Shown here: in pieces, positions 29,040 through 40,116 of the stretch
Position numbering within the stretch: position 1 is the first letter of the stretch
How the letters are laid out: each line of letters begins with the position of its first letter
Source: Luteimonas sp. YGD11-2
Lineage (GTDB): Bacteria; Pseudomonadota; Gammaproteobacteria; Xanthomonadales; Xanthomonadaceae
Direction: 5' to 3'
Assembly: GCF_004118975.1 (NCBI RefSeq)
Contig: NZ_CP035376.1
Location: forward strand, 2,976,001 to 3,040,000
DNA length: 64,000 bases
Program-made: the position numbers and the translations under genes
Notes under the pieces: generated by a model
Seen by the model: only the letters and a program-made list of their open reading frames with translations
Database searches by the model: none
Told to the model about the DNA's origin: nothing

Positions 29040-29897
29040 TCAGCCATCCAGCGGCGTGAGCAGGCGGAAACGTGACATTTCCGGTGTCAGGCTGTCGGCC
29101 AGCAGCAGATCGGGGCTGAAGGCCGGCGGCGTTGGCCTGGCCCAGTCGGGACGCGTGCGGGGACCGGGATGGTAGGACGCCCATTCGCCGTACCGGGGCC
29201 GGCGGTTGTTGCCGATGCGGAAATCAACCGGCACCCGCACCACCCAGTGATCGTGCGCCGCCTCCGGCCCTTCCGACGGCGGGATGAAGGTCCACCTGCG
29301 CGCGCCACTGATCGAGGCGCGGGCCAGGGCCTCGCGGATGGATTCCATGGCACGCGCGGTGCCGACCACCGTCAGGTTCACCTGTTCGGCCGCGACGTCC
29401 TCGACGCGGCCGTCGCGGCCGACCTTGACCAGCAGGTAGACCGTGCCCGTGCCGCCGGCAACCAGCACGTTGGAGGGATACTGCGGCGGACGCATGTTCT
29501 TTCTGCGCACGCTGCTCGCATCAGTGTCCGAATACGTTTCGCCGAAATGCGCGCTGCGGATGGCGACGTTCATGCTGCCATCGCCGGCCTGCGTTGCGAC
29601 CAGGCGCAGGCTCATCTTCGCCTGTCCCGATGCGGGTGATCCGTCCACCAGCAGCGGCTCGAAGCGGAACGCGGGGACCGCGCGATCGACCAGCTCGAGC
29701 ACGTAGTCGGGGAGTTTGTCCGGCTGGTCCACGATGTGCGAGGTGACCTCGCCCTGCGCGTCGATGTCGACGGTGCCGGTGACCACCATGCTGGCCTCGA
29801 CTTCCTGGCGGGCCTCGCGTGCGGTCTGCGATTCGGCGCGGGTGGGCAGCGCCAGCAACGATGCCGCAAGCAAAGCGGCGGCGACGATTCGGAACAT
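29040..29897 (-). CDS. Secreted TonB-C-terminal-like protein, paralogue
   Basis: 285 residues with a signal peptide (MFRIVAAALLAASLLALPTRA). Two regions have the TonB-C pattern: about 28-85 (VDIDAQGEVTSHIVDQ) and about 132-195, the clearer one (MRPPQYPSNVLVAGGTGTVY, then VGRDGRVEDVAAEQ). The C terminus is Pro/Arg-rich. It resembles the downstream gene in plan and the two probably arose by duplication and form an operon. The start at 29897 is chosen for the signal peptide. No partner can be named. Confidence 0.65.
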   Translation of the reverse strand: MFRIVAAALLAASLLALPTRAESQTAREARQEVEASMVVTGTVDIDAQGEVTSHIVDQPDKLPDYVLELVDRAVPAFRFEPLLVDGSPASGQAKMSLRLVATQAGDGSMNVAIRSAHFGETYSDTDASSVRRKNMRPPQYPSNVLVAGGTGTVYLLVKVGRDGRVEDVAAEQVNLTVVGTARAMESIREALARASISGARRWTFIPPSEGPEAAHDHWVVRVPVDFRIGNNRRPRYGEWASYHPGPRTRPDWARPTPPAFSPDLLLADSLTPEMSRFRLLTPLDG

Positions 29898-30044
29898 GAT
29901 GGCTTCCTGCGCGGTCCGGGACAGCGAGGATGCAACGCCGGTGCCGATGTCGCAACCGCTGGCAGGTGCCGGGCGCGGGGTGCGTCTCCGCATCCTGACC
30001 GCACGGCACGAGCCCTGGGCAGGTGCTGCGGGTTCCGGCGCCGA

Positions 30045-33000
30045 TCAGCCCTGGTCGCGCAGGAACCTCGCCATCGACACGTCGCCGCCGGCCTGGTGGC
30101 TCGGCGCAAGCTCGGCGGCGACGTCGACGAAGCCGCGCATGATCGCGACGTCGCGCGGCACCCGGTTGAGCGCGTCGCGCAGGCCGGGGTCGGCACCGGC
30201 CCGCAGCAGGCGGCGTGCCAGCTGCAGCAGGCCGTGCAGCGCGGTGAGATGCAGCGGGCCGAAGCCGCGCGGGTCCTGCGCGTCCAGCGAAGCGCCCTCG
30301 TCGAGCAGGTGGTCGAGCACCGCGGCAACCACGTTCTCGTCGCAGGCGGTGCCGGGCTCGGCACGTGCGCCCAGCAGCAGCAGCAGCGGCGTGACCCCGC
30401 CGGCGGCCACGGCGTCGATCTCGGCGCCGCCGTACAGCAGGGTGTCGAACAGCGCGACCAGGCGCGGGCGGTCGCGCGCGGTGAAACCGTAGAGGGCTGC
30501 GCAATGCAACGCGGTCAGGCCCTGGGCGTCGGTGGCGTGGATGTCGGCACCGGCCTTGATCAGGCGCCCGCACAGGTCCGGCAGCCCGAGCGCGGCGGCG
30601 AGCATCAGTACGGTCACCTCGCCGGGCAGGCGCTGCTGGTGACCGGCACCGGCTTCGAGCAGACGATCGACGATGTCGAGCTCGCGCATGCTGACCGCGG
30701 CCGACAGCGGCGTCGCACCGCTGTGTGCAGCCAGCGCCGGATCGGCACCGCGCGCAAGCAGCAGGTCGACGACCGCGCGATGGCCGCCGCCGCTGGCACG
30801 CAGCAGCGCGCTGCAGCCCTGCGCATCGATGGTGTCCACAGCGAAGCCGAGGTCGAGCAGGCGGCGCACCGCATCGGCATCGCCGGCCATCGCCGCACCG
30901 GGCAGGTCCGCCGGCTGCAGTGCGCGGCGGGGCAGTGCCCAGCCACGCCAGTCGAGCCAGTCGGCGAGGTCGCGGCGGCCGCCGGCCAGCGCCACGCCCA
31001 GCGGCGTCTGCCCGTCGGCTGCGCGCATGCCTGGGCTCGCACCCGCCCGCACCAGCGCCTTCAGCGCCGCCTCGCGGCCGAGGGCCGCGGCCAGGTGCAG
31101 CGCGGTCATGCCACGGCCATCGCGGGCATCGAGGTCGACGCCGATCGCGACCAGACGTTCGAGCAGTTGGTGCCAGCCCAGCCGCACCGCCAGTGACAGC
31201 GGCGGATCACCTTCGGGCGAGGCCGCGAACGGATCGGCACCGCGCTCCAGCAGTTCCAGCGCGAGGTGCTCCAGCGCGCGCGCGGCATGGTCGCCGTGGG
31301 CGCAGGCGGCAAGGAAGCGCGCCAGCCCGCCGGCGCCCGCCGGCGACACGTTGTGGCGCAGCATCGCCTGGAGGGCTTCCAGGGCTTCCGGGCCCTGCGC
31401 GAGCAGGCGGAAGATCGCGCTGTCGGCATCGCCCGTGCGTACGTCCGGATCTGCGCCGTGGGCCATCAGCCAGTCGATGCGGGCAGGCGTCACCGGCACC
31501 TCGTCGTCCTCGAGCAGGCTGCCGAGTTCGCGGGCGTCCACCAGCCCCAGCAGTGCGTCGAGGCGATCGGTGCGCGCTTCGCGCAGCGCGTCACGCAGCA
31601 AGGCCAGCGGCGCGCGGTCGGGCACCTCCGCATCGGCGCCGTCCGGAAGCACGCTGGCAGGCAGCGCATAGCCGGGGTCCAGCAGCGCCACCAGCGACCA
31701 GCGGCCCGCGGCCGCGGCGTGATCGAGCGGCGTGCGGCCGCCGGCGTCCGCCTGGTGCGGATCGAGCCCGAGTTCGACCAGGCGGCGCACCAGGCTGGCC
31801 GAGGGCGGATCGGCAAGCGCGGCCAATGCCAGCGCGCCCTGCCCCTGCGCATCGACCGCGCCGACGCTTGCGCCGGCAGCCAGCAGTGCCTCGAAAGTGG
31901 CAAGCCGCCCGCCACGCGCGGCCTCGAGCAGCGGCGTGCGCGAACTGGAGTCGGCCGGATCCGCCGCGGCACCGGCATCGAGCAGTGCGGCGACGACGTC
32001 GACATGGCCGGCGAACGCGGCCTCGTGCAGCGCGGTGCGTCCGCGCGCGTCGCGCGCATCCACCCTGGCCTTGTGGCGCAGCAGCAGCTGCACGCCGGCG
32101 GCATCGTCCTCGTCGCCACCGGCCGCGGCCAGGAGCGCCGGGGTGGCATCGGCAGGATGGGTGGCGGCGCCGCGCTCGAGCAGGAACTTCGCCAGACGCC
32201 AGTTGCCGGCGGCGCAGGCGATGCCGAGCGGGGTCAGGCCTTCGTCGTTGCGCGCATCCAGTTCCGCGGCGGCATCACGCAGCAAGGCGGCGACGCCGGG
32301 ATCGGTGCTGCGCGCGGCATGGTGCAGCGGGGTGTTGCCCTCGTGGTCGCGCGCACGCGGATCGGCGCCGTTGGCCAGCAGCGTCATTACCGCTTCCGGT
32401 CGCCCGTGCCAGCTGTCGCGGGTGGCGGCCAGCAGCGGCGTCATGCCGGCGGTGGCGTCGTTGAGGTCCACGCCGCGGGCGATCAACGCGCGCAGCAGTC
32501 GCAGGTCCGGCAGCACCGCGGCCAGCACCACCAGCGCCCGCTGGTCGCGCCCACCGGCGGGCGGCGGCGCCATCGGATCCGCGCCGTGTTCGAGCAGTTC
32601 CAGCGCGCGGTCGACACGACCGGCGCGCGCGGCGGCATACAGCGCGGCATCGGGGTCACCTTCGACGACAGGCTCGACCACCTTCGGCATTTCGATATCG
32701 ACGACGGGCAGCGGCAGGCGGGCGGCCGGTGCCAGCGCCTGCAGGCCGCGATGCGCAAGCCCGCTCCACACGGCGGCGAGCGCGGCCAGCCCCCAGCGCG
32801 CACCGCCATCGACCAGGCCCGGCCATGCCAGCACCACCGCCAGCGCGGCGATGCCCCCCGCGCCCAGCGCCAGCCACAGGCCGCGCAGCGCGCCGGCATC
32901 CTGTTCCGACAACGCCTGCCAGTGCGCGGACATGCTGCCACCTTGGCGTTCGAGCGCATGCCAGAACGGCCACGTCCGCCACAGCGCGATCAGCAGCAGA

Positions 33001-33308
33001 CCACCACTGGCGCTCAGGCCCAGCGCGGCGCCCAGCGAGCCGCTCTGCCGCAGCGCCGACAGCGGCCACGCCACCAGCACCGCGGTGGTCACCAGCAGGC
33101 CGCCCCATGCCAGCAGCAGCGGCATGGACTGGGCCGGCAATGCACGGTCCAGGCGGGCGCCGCGTGCGGCCAGCGCGAACACCGGCTGCGCCAGCCACAG
33201 CCCGAGCGCCGCCAGCCACGGCGCAATGCCGGCCAGCAATACCAGCCCGGCACCCAGCGCATACAGCGCAATGCGATCGCGCCCGGCGGCGGGGCCCGGC
33301 TCAGGCAT
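30045..33308 (-). CDS. Large membrane-anchored ankyrin-repeat protein
   Basis: 1087 residues. The first 200 or so are hydrophobic with roughly four to six membrane helices ([20 protein letters not shown] and others). The remaining 870 are ankyrin repeats, recognisable by recurrent [36 protein letters not shown] and similar, at least 18 units. Ankyrin stacks bind proteins; here they would face the cytoplasm or periplasm depending on topology, which I cannot fix. The gene overlaps the end of ycgL by 8 bases. No enzymatic domain is visible, and the partner is unknown. Confidence 0.8.
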   Translation of the reverse strand: MPEPGPAAGRDRIALYALGAGLVLLAGIAPWLAALGLWLAQPVFALAARGARLDRALPAQSMPLLLAWGGLLVTTAVLVAWPLSALRQSGSLGAALGLSASGGLLLIALWRTWPFWHALERQGGSMSAHWQALSEQDAGALRGLWLALGAGGIAALAVVLAWPGLVDGGARWGLAALAAVWSGLAHRGLQALAPAARLPLPVVDIEMPKVVEPVVEGDPDAALYAAARAGRVDRALELLEHGADPMAPPPAGGRDQRALVVLAAVLPDLRLLRALIARGVDLNDATAGMTPLLAATRDSWHGRPEAVMTLLANGADPRARDHEGNTPLHHAARSTDPGVAALLRDAAAELDARNDEGLTPLGIACAAGNWRLAKFLLERGAATHPADATPALLAAAGGDEDDAAGVQLLLRHKARVDARDARGRTALHEAAFAGHVDVVAALLDAGAAADPADSSSRTPLLEAARGGRLATFEALLAAGASVGAVDAQGQGALALAALADPPSASLVRRLVELGLDPHQADAGGRTPLDHAAAAGRWSLVALLDPGYALPASVLPDGADAEVPDRAPLALLRDALREARTDRLDALLGLVDARELGSLLEDDEVPVTPARIDWLMAHGADPDVRTGDADSAIFRLLAQGPEALEALQAMLRHNVSPAGAGGLARFLAACAHGDHAARALEHLALELLERGADPFAASPEGDPPLSLAVRLGWHQLLERLVAIGVDLDARDGRGMTALHLAAALGREAALKALVRAGASPGMRAADGQTPLGVALAGGRRDLADWLDWRGWALPRRALQPADLPGAAMAGDADAVRRLLDLGFAVDTIDAQGCSALLRASGGGHRAVVDLLLARGADPALAAHSGATPLSAAVSMRELDIVDRLLEAGAGHQQRLPGEVTVLMLAAALGLPDLCGRLIKAGADIHATDAQGLTALHCAALYGFTARDRPRLVALFDTLLYGGAEIDAVAAGGVTPLLLLLGARAEPGTACDENVVAAVLDHLLDEGASLDAQDPRGFGPLHLTALHGLLQLARRLLRAGADPGLRDALNRVPRDVAIMRGFVDVAAELAPSHQAGGDVSMARFLRDQG

Positions 33309-33573
33309 CGGTGCCCCAGTCCGCGGTCAACGGATCGGCGGCAGCCGACGGCGGCATCTGCAGGTGGAAGCGGTGCGCGGCGAGGTTGGCACGCACGGTC
33401 GCGATGTCCTCGCGTGCCAGCCGGCGCTCCGCGGTGAGCTCCACGTCGAGCACGAAGCGGAACGGCCCGAGCCGGTCCAGCAGGACCGCGGGCAGTACGG
33501 AGAAGTCGTCGCGCACGGCAAGGTAGACATAGGTGTCGTCCTTGCGCTGGCTCTTGTAGACGTAGGCGTGCAT
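33301..33573 (-). CDS. ycgL: YcgL domain protein
   Basis: 90 residues. It begins [18 protein letters not shown] and ends with HRFHLQMPP followed by a variable tail, the YcgL family signature. The family is a small cytoplasmic fold of unknown function found across gammaproteobacteria. The start at 33573 matches family N termini; the longer frame to 33651 has no support. It overlaps the ankyrin gene, suggesting co-transcription. Confidence 0.85.
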   Translation of the reverse strand: MHAYVYKSQRKDDTYVYLAVRDDFSVLPAVLLDRLGPFRFVLDVELTAERRLAREDIATVRANLAAHRFHLQMPPSAAADPLTADWGTDA

Positions 33574-33721
33574 GGCCCGGAATACGGCTTGATGCACGCG
33601 ATTGTGCGGGAAACGGGCTGTACAAGGAACCGCGGCGCGAACCGCGCGCACGGCATCACCGTAGCGGCGGCGACCGTCGTCGCACCTCCGTGCGAAGCGG
33701 ATCCATCCTGCGCCGGAGGCG

Positions 33722-34735
33722 TCAGTGGTAGCCGGAATCCGAGCCGATCTTGCCGCGGAACACGTAGTACGACCACCCGGTGTAGCCGAGGATCAGCGGC
33801 AGCAGCACCACCAGCCCGACCAGCAGGAAGCCCTGCGACGAGGTGGGCGACGACGCCTCCCAGATCGACAGCGTCGGCGGCACGATGTTGGGCCACATGC
33901 CCAGCACCAGCCCCACGAAACCGAGGAAGAAGAAGCACAGGGTCAGCAGGAACGGCGTCGCGTCACGGCCCTCGCGCATCGCCGCGCGCCACAGCAGCAC
34001 CGCATTCGCCAGCACCAGCAACGGCACCGGCGACAGCCACAGGAAGTTGTTGCCTTCGAACCAGCGCTCCATGACCTGCGACTCCAGGAACGGCAGCCAC
34101 GCGCTCACCAGCCCCATGAACGCCGCCACCACCAGCACCAGTGGCCGGGTCAGCGTGCGCGCGATCTGCTGCAGCCGGCCCTCGGTCTTGAGGATCAGCC
34201 AGGTGCTGCCCAGCAGTGCATAGCCGAACACCACCGCCATGCCCGTCAGCATCGAGAACGGGCTGAACCAGCCGAGTGCGCCGCCGACGTAGCGGCCTTC
34301 CTGCAACGGCATGCCTTCGACCAGCGCACCGAGGATCACCCCCTGCGCGAACGTCGCCAACAGCGAGCCCACCGCGAAGGCCCCGCCCCAGAAGCGACGC
34401 GCCCGCCTGGCCTTGAAGCGGAACTCGAAGGCGACGCCGCGGAAGATCAGCGCGATGAGCATCAGCAGCACCGGCAGGTAGAGGGCCGACAACACCAGCG
34501 CATACGCCGCGGGGAAGGCGGCCAGCAGGGCCACGCCGCCCAGCACCAGCCAGGTCTCGTTGCCATCCCAGATCGGCGCGGCGGTGTTCATCATCTGATC
34601 GAGCTGGTGGCCGTCATCGGCGAACGGCGCGAGGATGCCCAGGCCGAGCACGAAGCCGTCGAGCAGCACGTACATCAGTACGCCGAAGCCGATCACTCCG
34701 AACCAGATCACCGGCAGCACGGTTTCCATGTCCAT
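33722..34735 (-). CDS. cydB: Cytochrome bd-type quinol oxidase subunit II
   Basis: 337 residues with about eight or nine membrane helices. It opens with [25 protein letters not shown], whose LDGFDLG-like turn is typical of CydB/Cio[10 protein letters not shown] (about 56-64) is the best conserved family block. Together with subunit I it forms the quinol-oxidising, proton-motive terminal oxidase. The start overlaps the cydA stop by one base (TGATG). No CydX-like small protein was recognised after it. Confidence 0.93.
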   Translation of the reverse strand: MDMETVLPVIWFGVIGFGVLMYVLLDGFVLGLGILAPFADDGHQLDQMMNTAAPIWDGNETWLVLGGVALLAAFPAAYALVLSALYLPVLLMLIALIFRGVAFEFRFKARRARRFWGGAFAVGSLLATFAQGVILGALVEGMPLQEGRYVGGALGWFSPFSMLTGMAVVFGYALLGSTWLILKTEGRLQQIARTLTRPLVLVVAAFMGLVSAWLPFLESQVMERWFEGNNFLWLSPVPLLVLANAVLLWRAAMREGRDATPFLLTLCFFFLGFVGLVLGMWPNIVPPTLSIWEASSPTSSQGFLLVGLVVLLPLILGYTGWSYYVFRGKIGSDSGYH

Positions 34736-36165
34736 CAGCTCGCCCTCCCGCCCGGTTCGGGGGGCGACACATCGCCCTCGTCGGCACCGTCGGCGGCCGA
34801 CAGCGGACGCCTCGGCGTGCGGTCCCCGTCTTCGGTCTCGGGCGCCGGCTCGAAGGGCATCGGGCCGCGACGCAGCAGCTTGTAGATGTAGCCGCCGCCC
34901 GCGCCGAACACGATCGCGTAGGCCAGCACGAACGCGCTCAGCGAGATCACCACGCTCGACACCTCCAGGTCGCTGACCGCGTCCTCGGTCCGCAGCAGGC
35001 CCTGCACCACCCACGGCTGGCGGCCGATCTCGACCACGAACCAGCCGGCAAGCACGGCGATGAAGCCGCTCGGTGCCATCAGCCGCCAGCCGTTCAACAG
35101 CCACGGCGTGTCGTACAGGCGCCCGCGCCGCCAGGCCCACAGCGAAAGCACGCTCAGCGCCAGCATGAGCAGCCCGATGCCCACCATCACCCGGAACGCG
35201 AAGAACACCGGCGCCACCGGCGGGCGATCCTCCGCCGGCACCGCCGTCAGCGGCTCGATCTCGCCATCCAGGCTGTGGGTGAGGATCACGCTGCCCAGGC
35301 GCGGGATCGCCACTTCGAAATTGTTGCGCTCGTTCGCCTCGTCGGGCACGCCGAAGACGACCAGCGGCACGCCGGCCCCGGGCTCACCGTGGTGCCAGTG
35401 GCCTTCCATGGCGGCGAGCTTGGTCGGCTGGTACTCGGAGGTGGCCAGGCCATGGAAATCGCCGACCACGATCTGCAGGGGCACGGTGATCGCGGCGAAC
35501 GCGACCGCCAGCCTGAGCATCCGCCGCCCGGCTTCGATGTGGTCGCCGCGCCGCAGGTACCACGCACCCGCACCACCGATGACGAAGCACGTGGTGATGA
35601 AGGCGGCGAGCACCATGTGCGCCAGCCTGAACGGGAACGAGGGATTGAAGATGATCTGCCACCAGCTGACCGGGTGGAACATGTCGCCGACCATCTCGAA
35701 ACCGGCGGGCGTGTGCAGCCAGCTGTTGGCCGAGAGGATCCAGAAGGTCGAGATCAGCGTGCCCAGCGCGACCATGCAGGTGGAGAAGAAATGCAGCTTC
35801 TCCGGCACCTTGCGCCAGCCGAACAGCATCACGCCCAGGAACGACGCTTCCAGGAAGAACGCCGTCAGCACTTCGTAGGCGAGCAGCGGCCCGAGGATGT
35901 GGCCGGCGCGTTCCGACAGCACCGACCAGTTGGTGCCGAACTGGAAGCTCATGACGATGCCCGACACCACGCCCATGCCGAACGAGATCGCGAAGATCTT
36001 CATCCAGAAGAAGTACATGTCGCGCCAGATCGTGTCGCGCGTGCGCAGCCAGCGCCATTGCAGGAACGCAAGCCAGGACGACAGGCCGACCGTGAACGCC
36101 GGGAACAGCACGTGGAACGAGATCACGAACCCGAACTGGATCCGCGAAAGCAGCAGTGCGTCCAC
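34735..36165 (-). CDS. cydA: Cytochrome bd-type quinol oxidase subunit I (CIO type)
   Basis: 476 residues. LSRIQFGFVISFHVLFPAFT carries the His ligand of haem b595 near the N terminus; GRQPW and the haem ligands in helices 5-9 are present. The Q loop is short, and GVPDEANERNNFEVAIPRLGS is characteristic of the cyanide-insensitive branch. The C-terminal tail is acidic and Pro-rich. GTG 36165 is preferred because GAGG lies 5 bases upstream; GTG 36171 is possible. It heads the cydAB operon. Confidence 0.92.
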   Translation of the reverse strand: MDALLLSRIQFGFVISFHVLFPAFTVGLSSWLAFLQWRWLRTRDTIWRDMYFFWMKIFAISFGMGVVSGIVMSFQFGTNWSVLSERAGHILGPLLAYEVLTAFFLEASFLGVMLFGWRKVPEKLHFFSTCMVALGTLISTFWILSANSWLHTPAGFEMVGDMFHPVSWWQIIFNPSFPFRLAHMVLAAFITTCFVIGGAGAWYLRRGDHIEAGRRMLRLAVAFAAITVPLQIVVGDFHGLATSEYQPTKLAAMEGHWHHGEPGAGVPLVVFGVPDEANERNNFEVAIPRLGSVILTHSLDGEIEPLTAVPAEDRPPVAPVFFAFRVMVGIGLLMLALSVLSLWAWRRGRLYDTPWLLNGWRLMAPSGFIAVLAGWFVVEIGRQPWVVQGLLRTEDAVSDLEVSSVVISLSAFVLAYAIVFGAGGGYIYKLLRRGPMPFEPAPETEDGDRTPRRPLSAADGADEGDVSPPEPGGRAS

Positions 36166-36171
36166 CGTCAC

Positions 36172-36420
36172 CTCGAAGCTGAACGGTGCTGCAGACTAGG
36201 GCGGAGCATGTGAGGCCGGCGTAGGCCGACCAGCGGGGTCGGAAAACCGGCGCCACGATGTGACGCACCACGTCAGTCTACGTGTCCTGACTTGGGAACC
36301 TCGGCAGAACGCGACCTGCTGCGTCATCGACTGTGACGGAGTTCGCATACTTTCAGCATCGATTCACGTACGGTGCACGCACAGGATGATCCGGATGCTT
36401 CCGGCGAACAGGGACGTGCA
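36172..36420. other. Intergenic region upstream of cydA, possible small RNA
   Basis: 375 bases separate the divergent cydA and S9 peptidase genes. I see no protein gene. The cydA promoter must lie in the first part, but no FNR-like site was found by eye. The last 30 bases form the terminator at 36421-36452, which points the same way as the peptidase gene and so cannot serve either neighbour. A short plus-strand transcript starting between about 36250 and 36400 would explain it. Confidence 0.35.
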
Positions 36421-36452
36421 GACGGGGACGCGAAAGCGTCCCCGTCCTTTTT
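36421..36452 (+). terminator. Orphan intrinsic terminator
   Basis: A perfect 11-bp stem (GACGGGGACGC with GCGTCCCCGTC), GAAA loop, then C and TTTTT. No annotated plus-strand gene ends before it, and the S9 peptidase gene begins 95 bases after it. Confidence 0.85.
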
Positions 36453-36546
36453 CCGGCCCCGGCACTGCCACCCGTGACCTGTGGCCCGCCCGTCCGCCGC
36501 ACCCCGGCTGGTACCCTGCGGCGGTTTTTGCCCTTCCGGACTCCGC

Positions 36547-38928
36547 ATGATCCGCCTGCTTCCGCTCGTCCTTTTCCTGGGCGCCTTCGCGCCTGCCCTC
36601 GCCCAGCCCGCCCAGCCGCTGACCCTGCACCAGGTGATGGCCGATCCGGACTGGATCGGCCCGCCGGTCGAACAGGCATGGTGGTCGTGGGACGGCCGGC
36701 GCGCCTTCTACACGCTCAAGCGCCCGGACAGCATCGTGCGCGACACCTGGGTGGTGCCGGTGGACGGTGGCGAGGGCGGCGAACGCGTCGACGGCCCGGC
36801 GCGGGCGGATATCGATGGCATGCAGGCCGCCTACGACCGCGGCCGCACGCGCATGGCCTACGTGCGCAATGGCGACGTGTTCGTGCGCGACCTGCGCAAC
36901 GGCGCGCTGACCCAGCTCGGCCGCGGTGACGAGCGCGCGGCCTCACCGATGTGGGGCGACGACGGCGCGCTGGTATGGCGCGTCGGCAACGACCGCTGGT
37001 TCCGCTGGGATCCGCGCGAGGATGTCACCACCGCGATCGTGCTGCGCACCGAGGAGGATCCGGCTGCGGCGCCGAAGGAGGACGGCCTGCGCGAGCTGCA
37101 GCTGCGTCTGGTCGACACCCTGCGCGTGGAGCGCGAGCGCCGCGATGCCCAGCGCGAGCAGGATGCCGACTGGCGCCGTGCCGACCCCACCCGCGCGCCT
37201 GCGCCGATCCATCTTGGCCGCGACGTCACCATCGCCGCCAGTGCGCTGTCGCCCGATGGTCGCTACGTGCTGGTCGCCACCGAACCCAAGTCCGCCGACA
37301 AGGGCCAGGGCGGGCGCATGCCGAAGTACGTGACCGAATCGGGTTACGAGGAATTCGAGGACGTGCGCACCCGCGTCGGCCGCAACGACCCGGTCGCGCA
37401 GACGCTGTGGATGGTCGAGGTCGCCACCGGACAGGCGCAGAAGCTCGCGCTCGACGCGCTGCCCGGGATCGACCGCGATCCGCTTGCGGACCTGCGCCGC
37501 AGCGCCGGCCAGGAGCCGCTGAACGGCGTGCGCGCGGTGCGGCTGGAAGGCCAGGGCCCCGACGTGCTGCGCTGGGCGGGCGACAGCCGCCAGGCCGCGC
37601 TGATGCTGCATTCGGTCGACAACAAGGACCGCTGGCTGGTCACCGTGGACGCAGGCGCCACGTCGCCACGACTGCGTCACCGCCTCACCGACGAGGCATG
37701 GATCAACTGGAGCTTCAACGAGTTCGGCTGGATGCCGGACAACCGCACCCTGTGGTACCTGTCCGAGCACAGCGGGTACTCGCACCTCTACACCAGCGAT
37801 GGCGGCACCACCCGCGCGCTGACCTCCGGGCGCTGGGAGGCCTCGGCGCCGGTGCTGGCCGCCGACGGCAGCACCTTCCTGTTCGTGTGCAACCGCGCCC
37901 GGCCGGGCGACTACGAGGTCTGCCAGGTCCCGGCCACCGGCGGCGAGGTGCGCGAAGTGACCGCGCTCGACGGCGTCGAGGATTTCCGCGAATCGCCGGA
38001 CGGCCGCCGCCTGCTGGTGCGCCATTCCTCGAGCTACGTGCCGCCGCAGCTGGCGGTGATCGGCGTCGACGGCGCCGGCTACCGCCAGCTCACCGATACC
38101 CGCACCGCCGAATTCCGCGGCTTCGACTGGCTGGAGCCGGAAACCGTGCAGGTGCCGTCGAAGCACGGTGCCGGCACGATCTGGGGCAAGTACTACGGGC
38201 CGGCGACGATGGAGCCGGGCCGCGAGTATCCGATCGTGCTGTTCGTGCACGGCGCCGGCTACCTGCAGAACGTCAGCGACCGCTATCCGAACTACTTCCG
38301 CGAGCAGATGTTCCACAACATGCTGGTGCAGCAGGGCTACATCGTGCTGGACCTCGATTTCCGCGCATCGGAGGGTTACGGCCGCGACTGGCGCACGGCG
38401 ATCTACCGGCAGATGGGCCACCCGGAACTCGAGGACTATCTGGACGGCATCGACTGGCTGGTCGACACCCGCCAGGGCGACCGCGACCGCGTCGGCATCT
38501 ACGGCGGCAGCTACGGCGGCTTCATGGCCTTCATGGCGCTGATGCGCGAGCCGGGCGTGTTCAAGGCGGGTGCCGCGCTCCGCCCGGTCACCGACTGGAC
38601 CCAGTACAACCACGCCTACACCGCCAACATCCTCAACACCCCGGCGATCGATCCCGAGGCCTACAGGGTGTCCTCGCCGATGGAGTACGCCGACCGCCTG
38701 CAGGACCACCTGCTGATCGCGCACGGCATGATCGACGACAACGTGTTCTACCGGGACTCGGTGATGATGGCGCAGCGGCTCATCGAGCTGCGCAAGGACA
38801 AGTGGGAGCTGGCGAGCTACCCGATGGAGCGCCATGCCTACCAGCACGCGGCATCCTGGTACGACCAGTACCGGCGCATCCACGAGCTGTTCGAGCGGGC
38901 GCTGAAGACGACGGAAGACCGGAACTGA
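36547..38928 (+). CDS. Secreted S9 family prolyl peptidase
   Basis: 793 residues with a signal peptide (MIRLLPLVLFLGAFAPALA). A seven-bladed propeller N-terminal domain leads to the alpha/beta hydrolase domain. GGSYGG gives nucleophile Ser655, HGMIDDNVF gives Asp730 or Asp731, and RHAYQHA gives His763. It resembles dipeptidyl peptidases and acylaminoacyl peptidases of the S9 family; exact specificity is not readable. It lies downstream of the orphan terminator and ends 144 bases before hemF. Confidence 0.88.
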   Translation: MIRLLPLVLFLGAFAPALAQPAQPLTLHQVMADPDWIGPPVEQAWWSWDGRRAFYTLKRPDSIVRDTWVVPVDGGEGGERVDGPARADIDGMQAAYDRGRTRMAYVRNGDVFVRDLRNGALTQLGRGDERAASPMWGDDGALVWRVGNDRWFRWDPREDVTTAIVLRTEEDPAAAPKEDGLRELQLRLVDTLRVERERRDAQREQDADWRRADPTRAPAPIHLGRDVTIAASALSPDGRYVLVATEPKSADKGQGGRMPKYVTESGYEEFEDVRTRVGRNDPVAQTLWMVEVATGQAQKLALDALPGIDRDPLADLRRSAGQEPLNGVRAVRLEGQGPDVLRWAGDSRQAALMLHSVDNKDRWLVTVDAGATSPRLRHRLTDEAWINWSFNEFGWMPDNRTLWYLSEHSGYSHLYTSDGGTTRALTSGRWEASAPVLAADGSTFLFVCNRARPGDYEVCQVPATGGEVREVTALDGVEDFRESPDGRRLLVRHSSSYVPPQLAVIGVDGAGYRQLTDTRTAEFRGFDWLEPETVQVPSKHGAGTIWGKYYGPATMEPGREYPIVLFVHGAGYLQNVSDRYPNYFREQMFHNMLVQQGYIVLDLDFRASEGYGRDWRTAIYRQMGHPELEDYLDGIDWLVDTRQGDRDRVGIYGGSYGGFMAFMALMREPGVFKAGAALRPVTDWTQYNHAYTANILNTPAIDPEAYRVSSPMEYADRLQDHLLIAHGMIDDNVFYRDSVMMAQRLIELRKDKWELASYPMERHAYQHAASWYDQYRRIHELFERALKTTEDRN

Positions 38929-40005
<1,077 letters not shown>

Positions 40006-40051
40006 GGGAGACGCGACGCCTGCGCAATTGCCGGGTCGGAATGGGCCCGCG

Positions 40052-40111
40052 GCCCTCACCCCTTCCCCTCTCCCGCGCGCGGGAGAGGGTGCCCGGAGGG
40101 CGGGTGAGGGC
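40052..40111. repeat. Dispersed palindromic element between convergent genes
   Basis: Outer arms GCCCTCACC and GGGTGAGGGC enclose an inner stem CCCTCTCCCGC with GCGGGAGAGGG. Members of this family also lie at 11733-11764 and 38973-38998. The location between converging stops suggests a terminator or REP-like role. Confidence 0.75.
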
Positions 40112-40116
40112 AGCCC

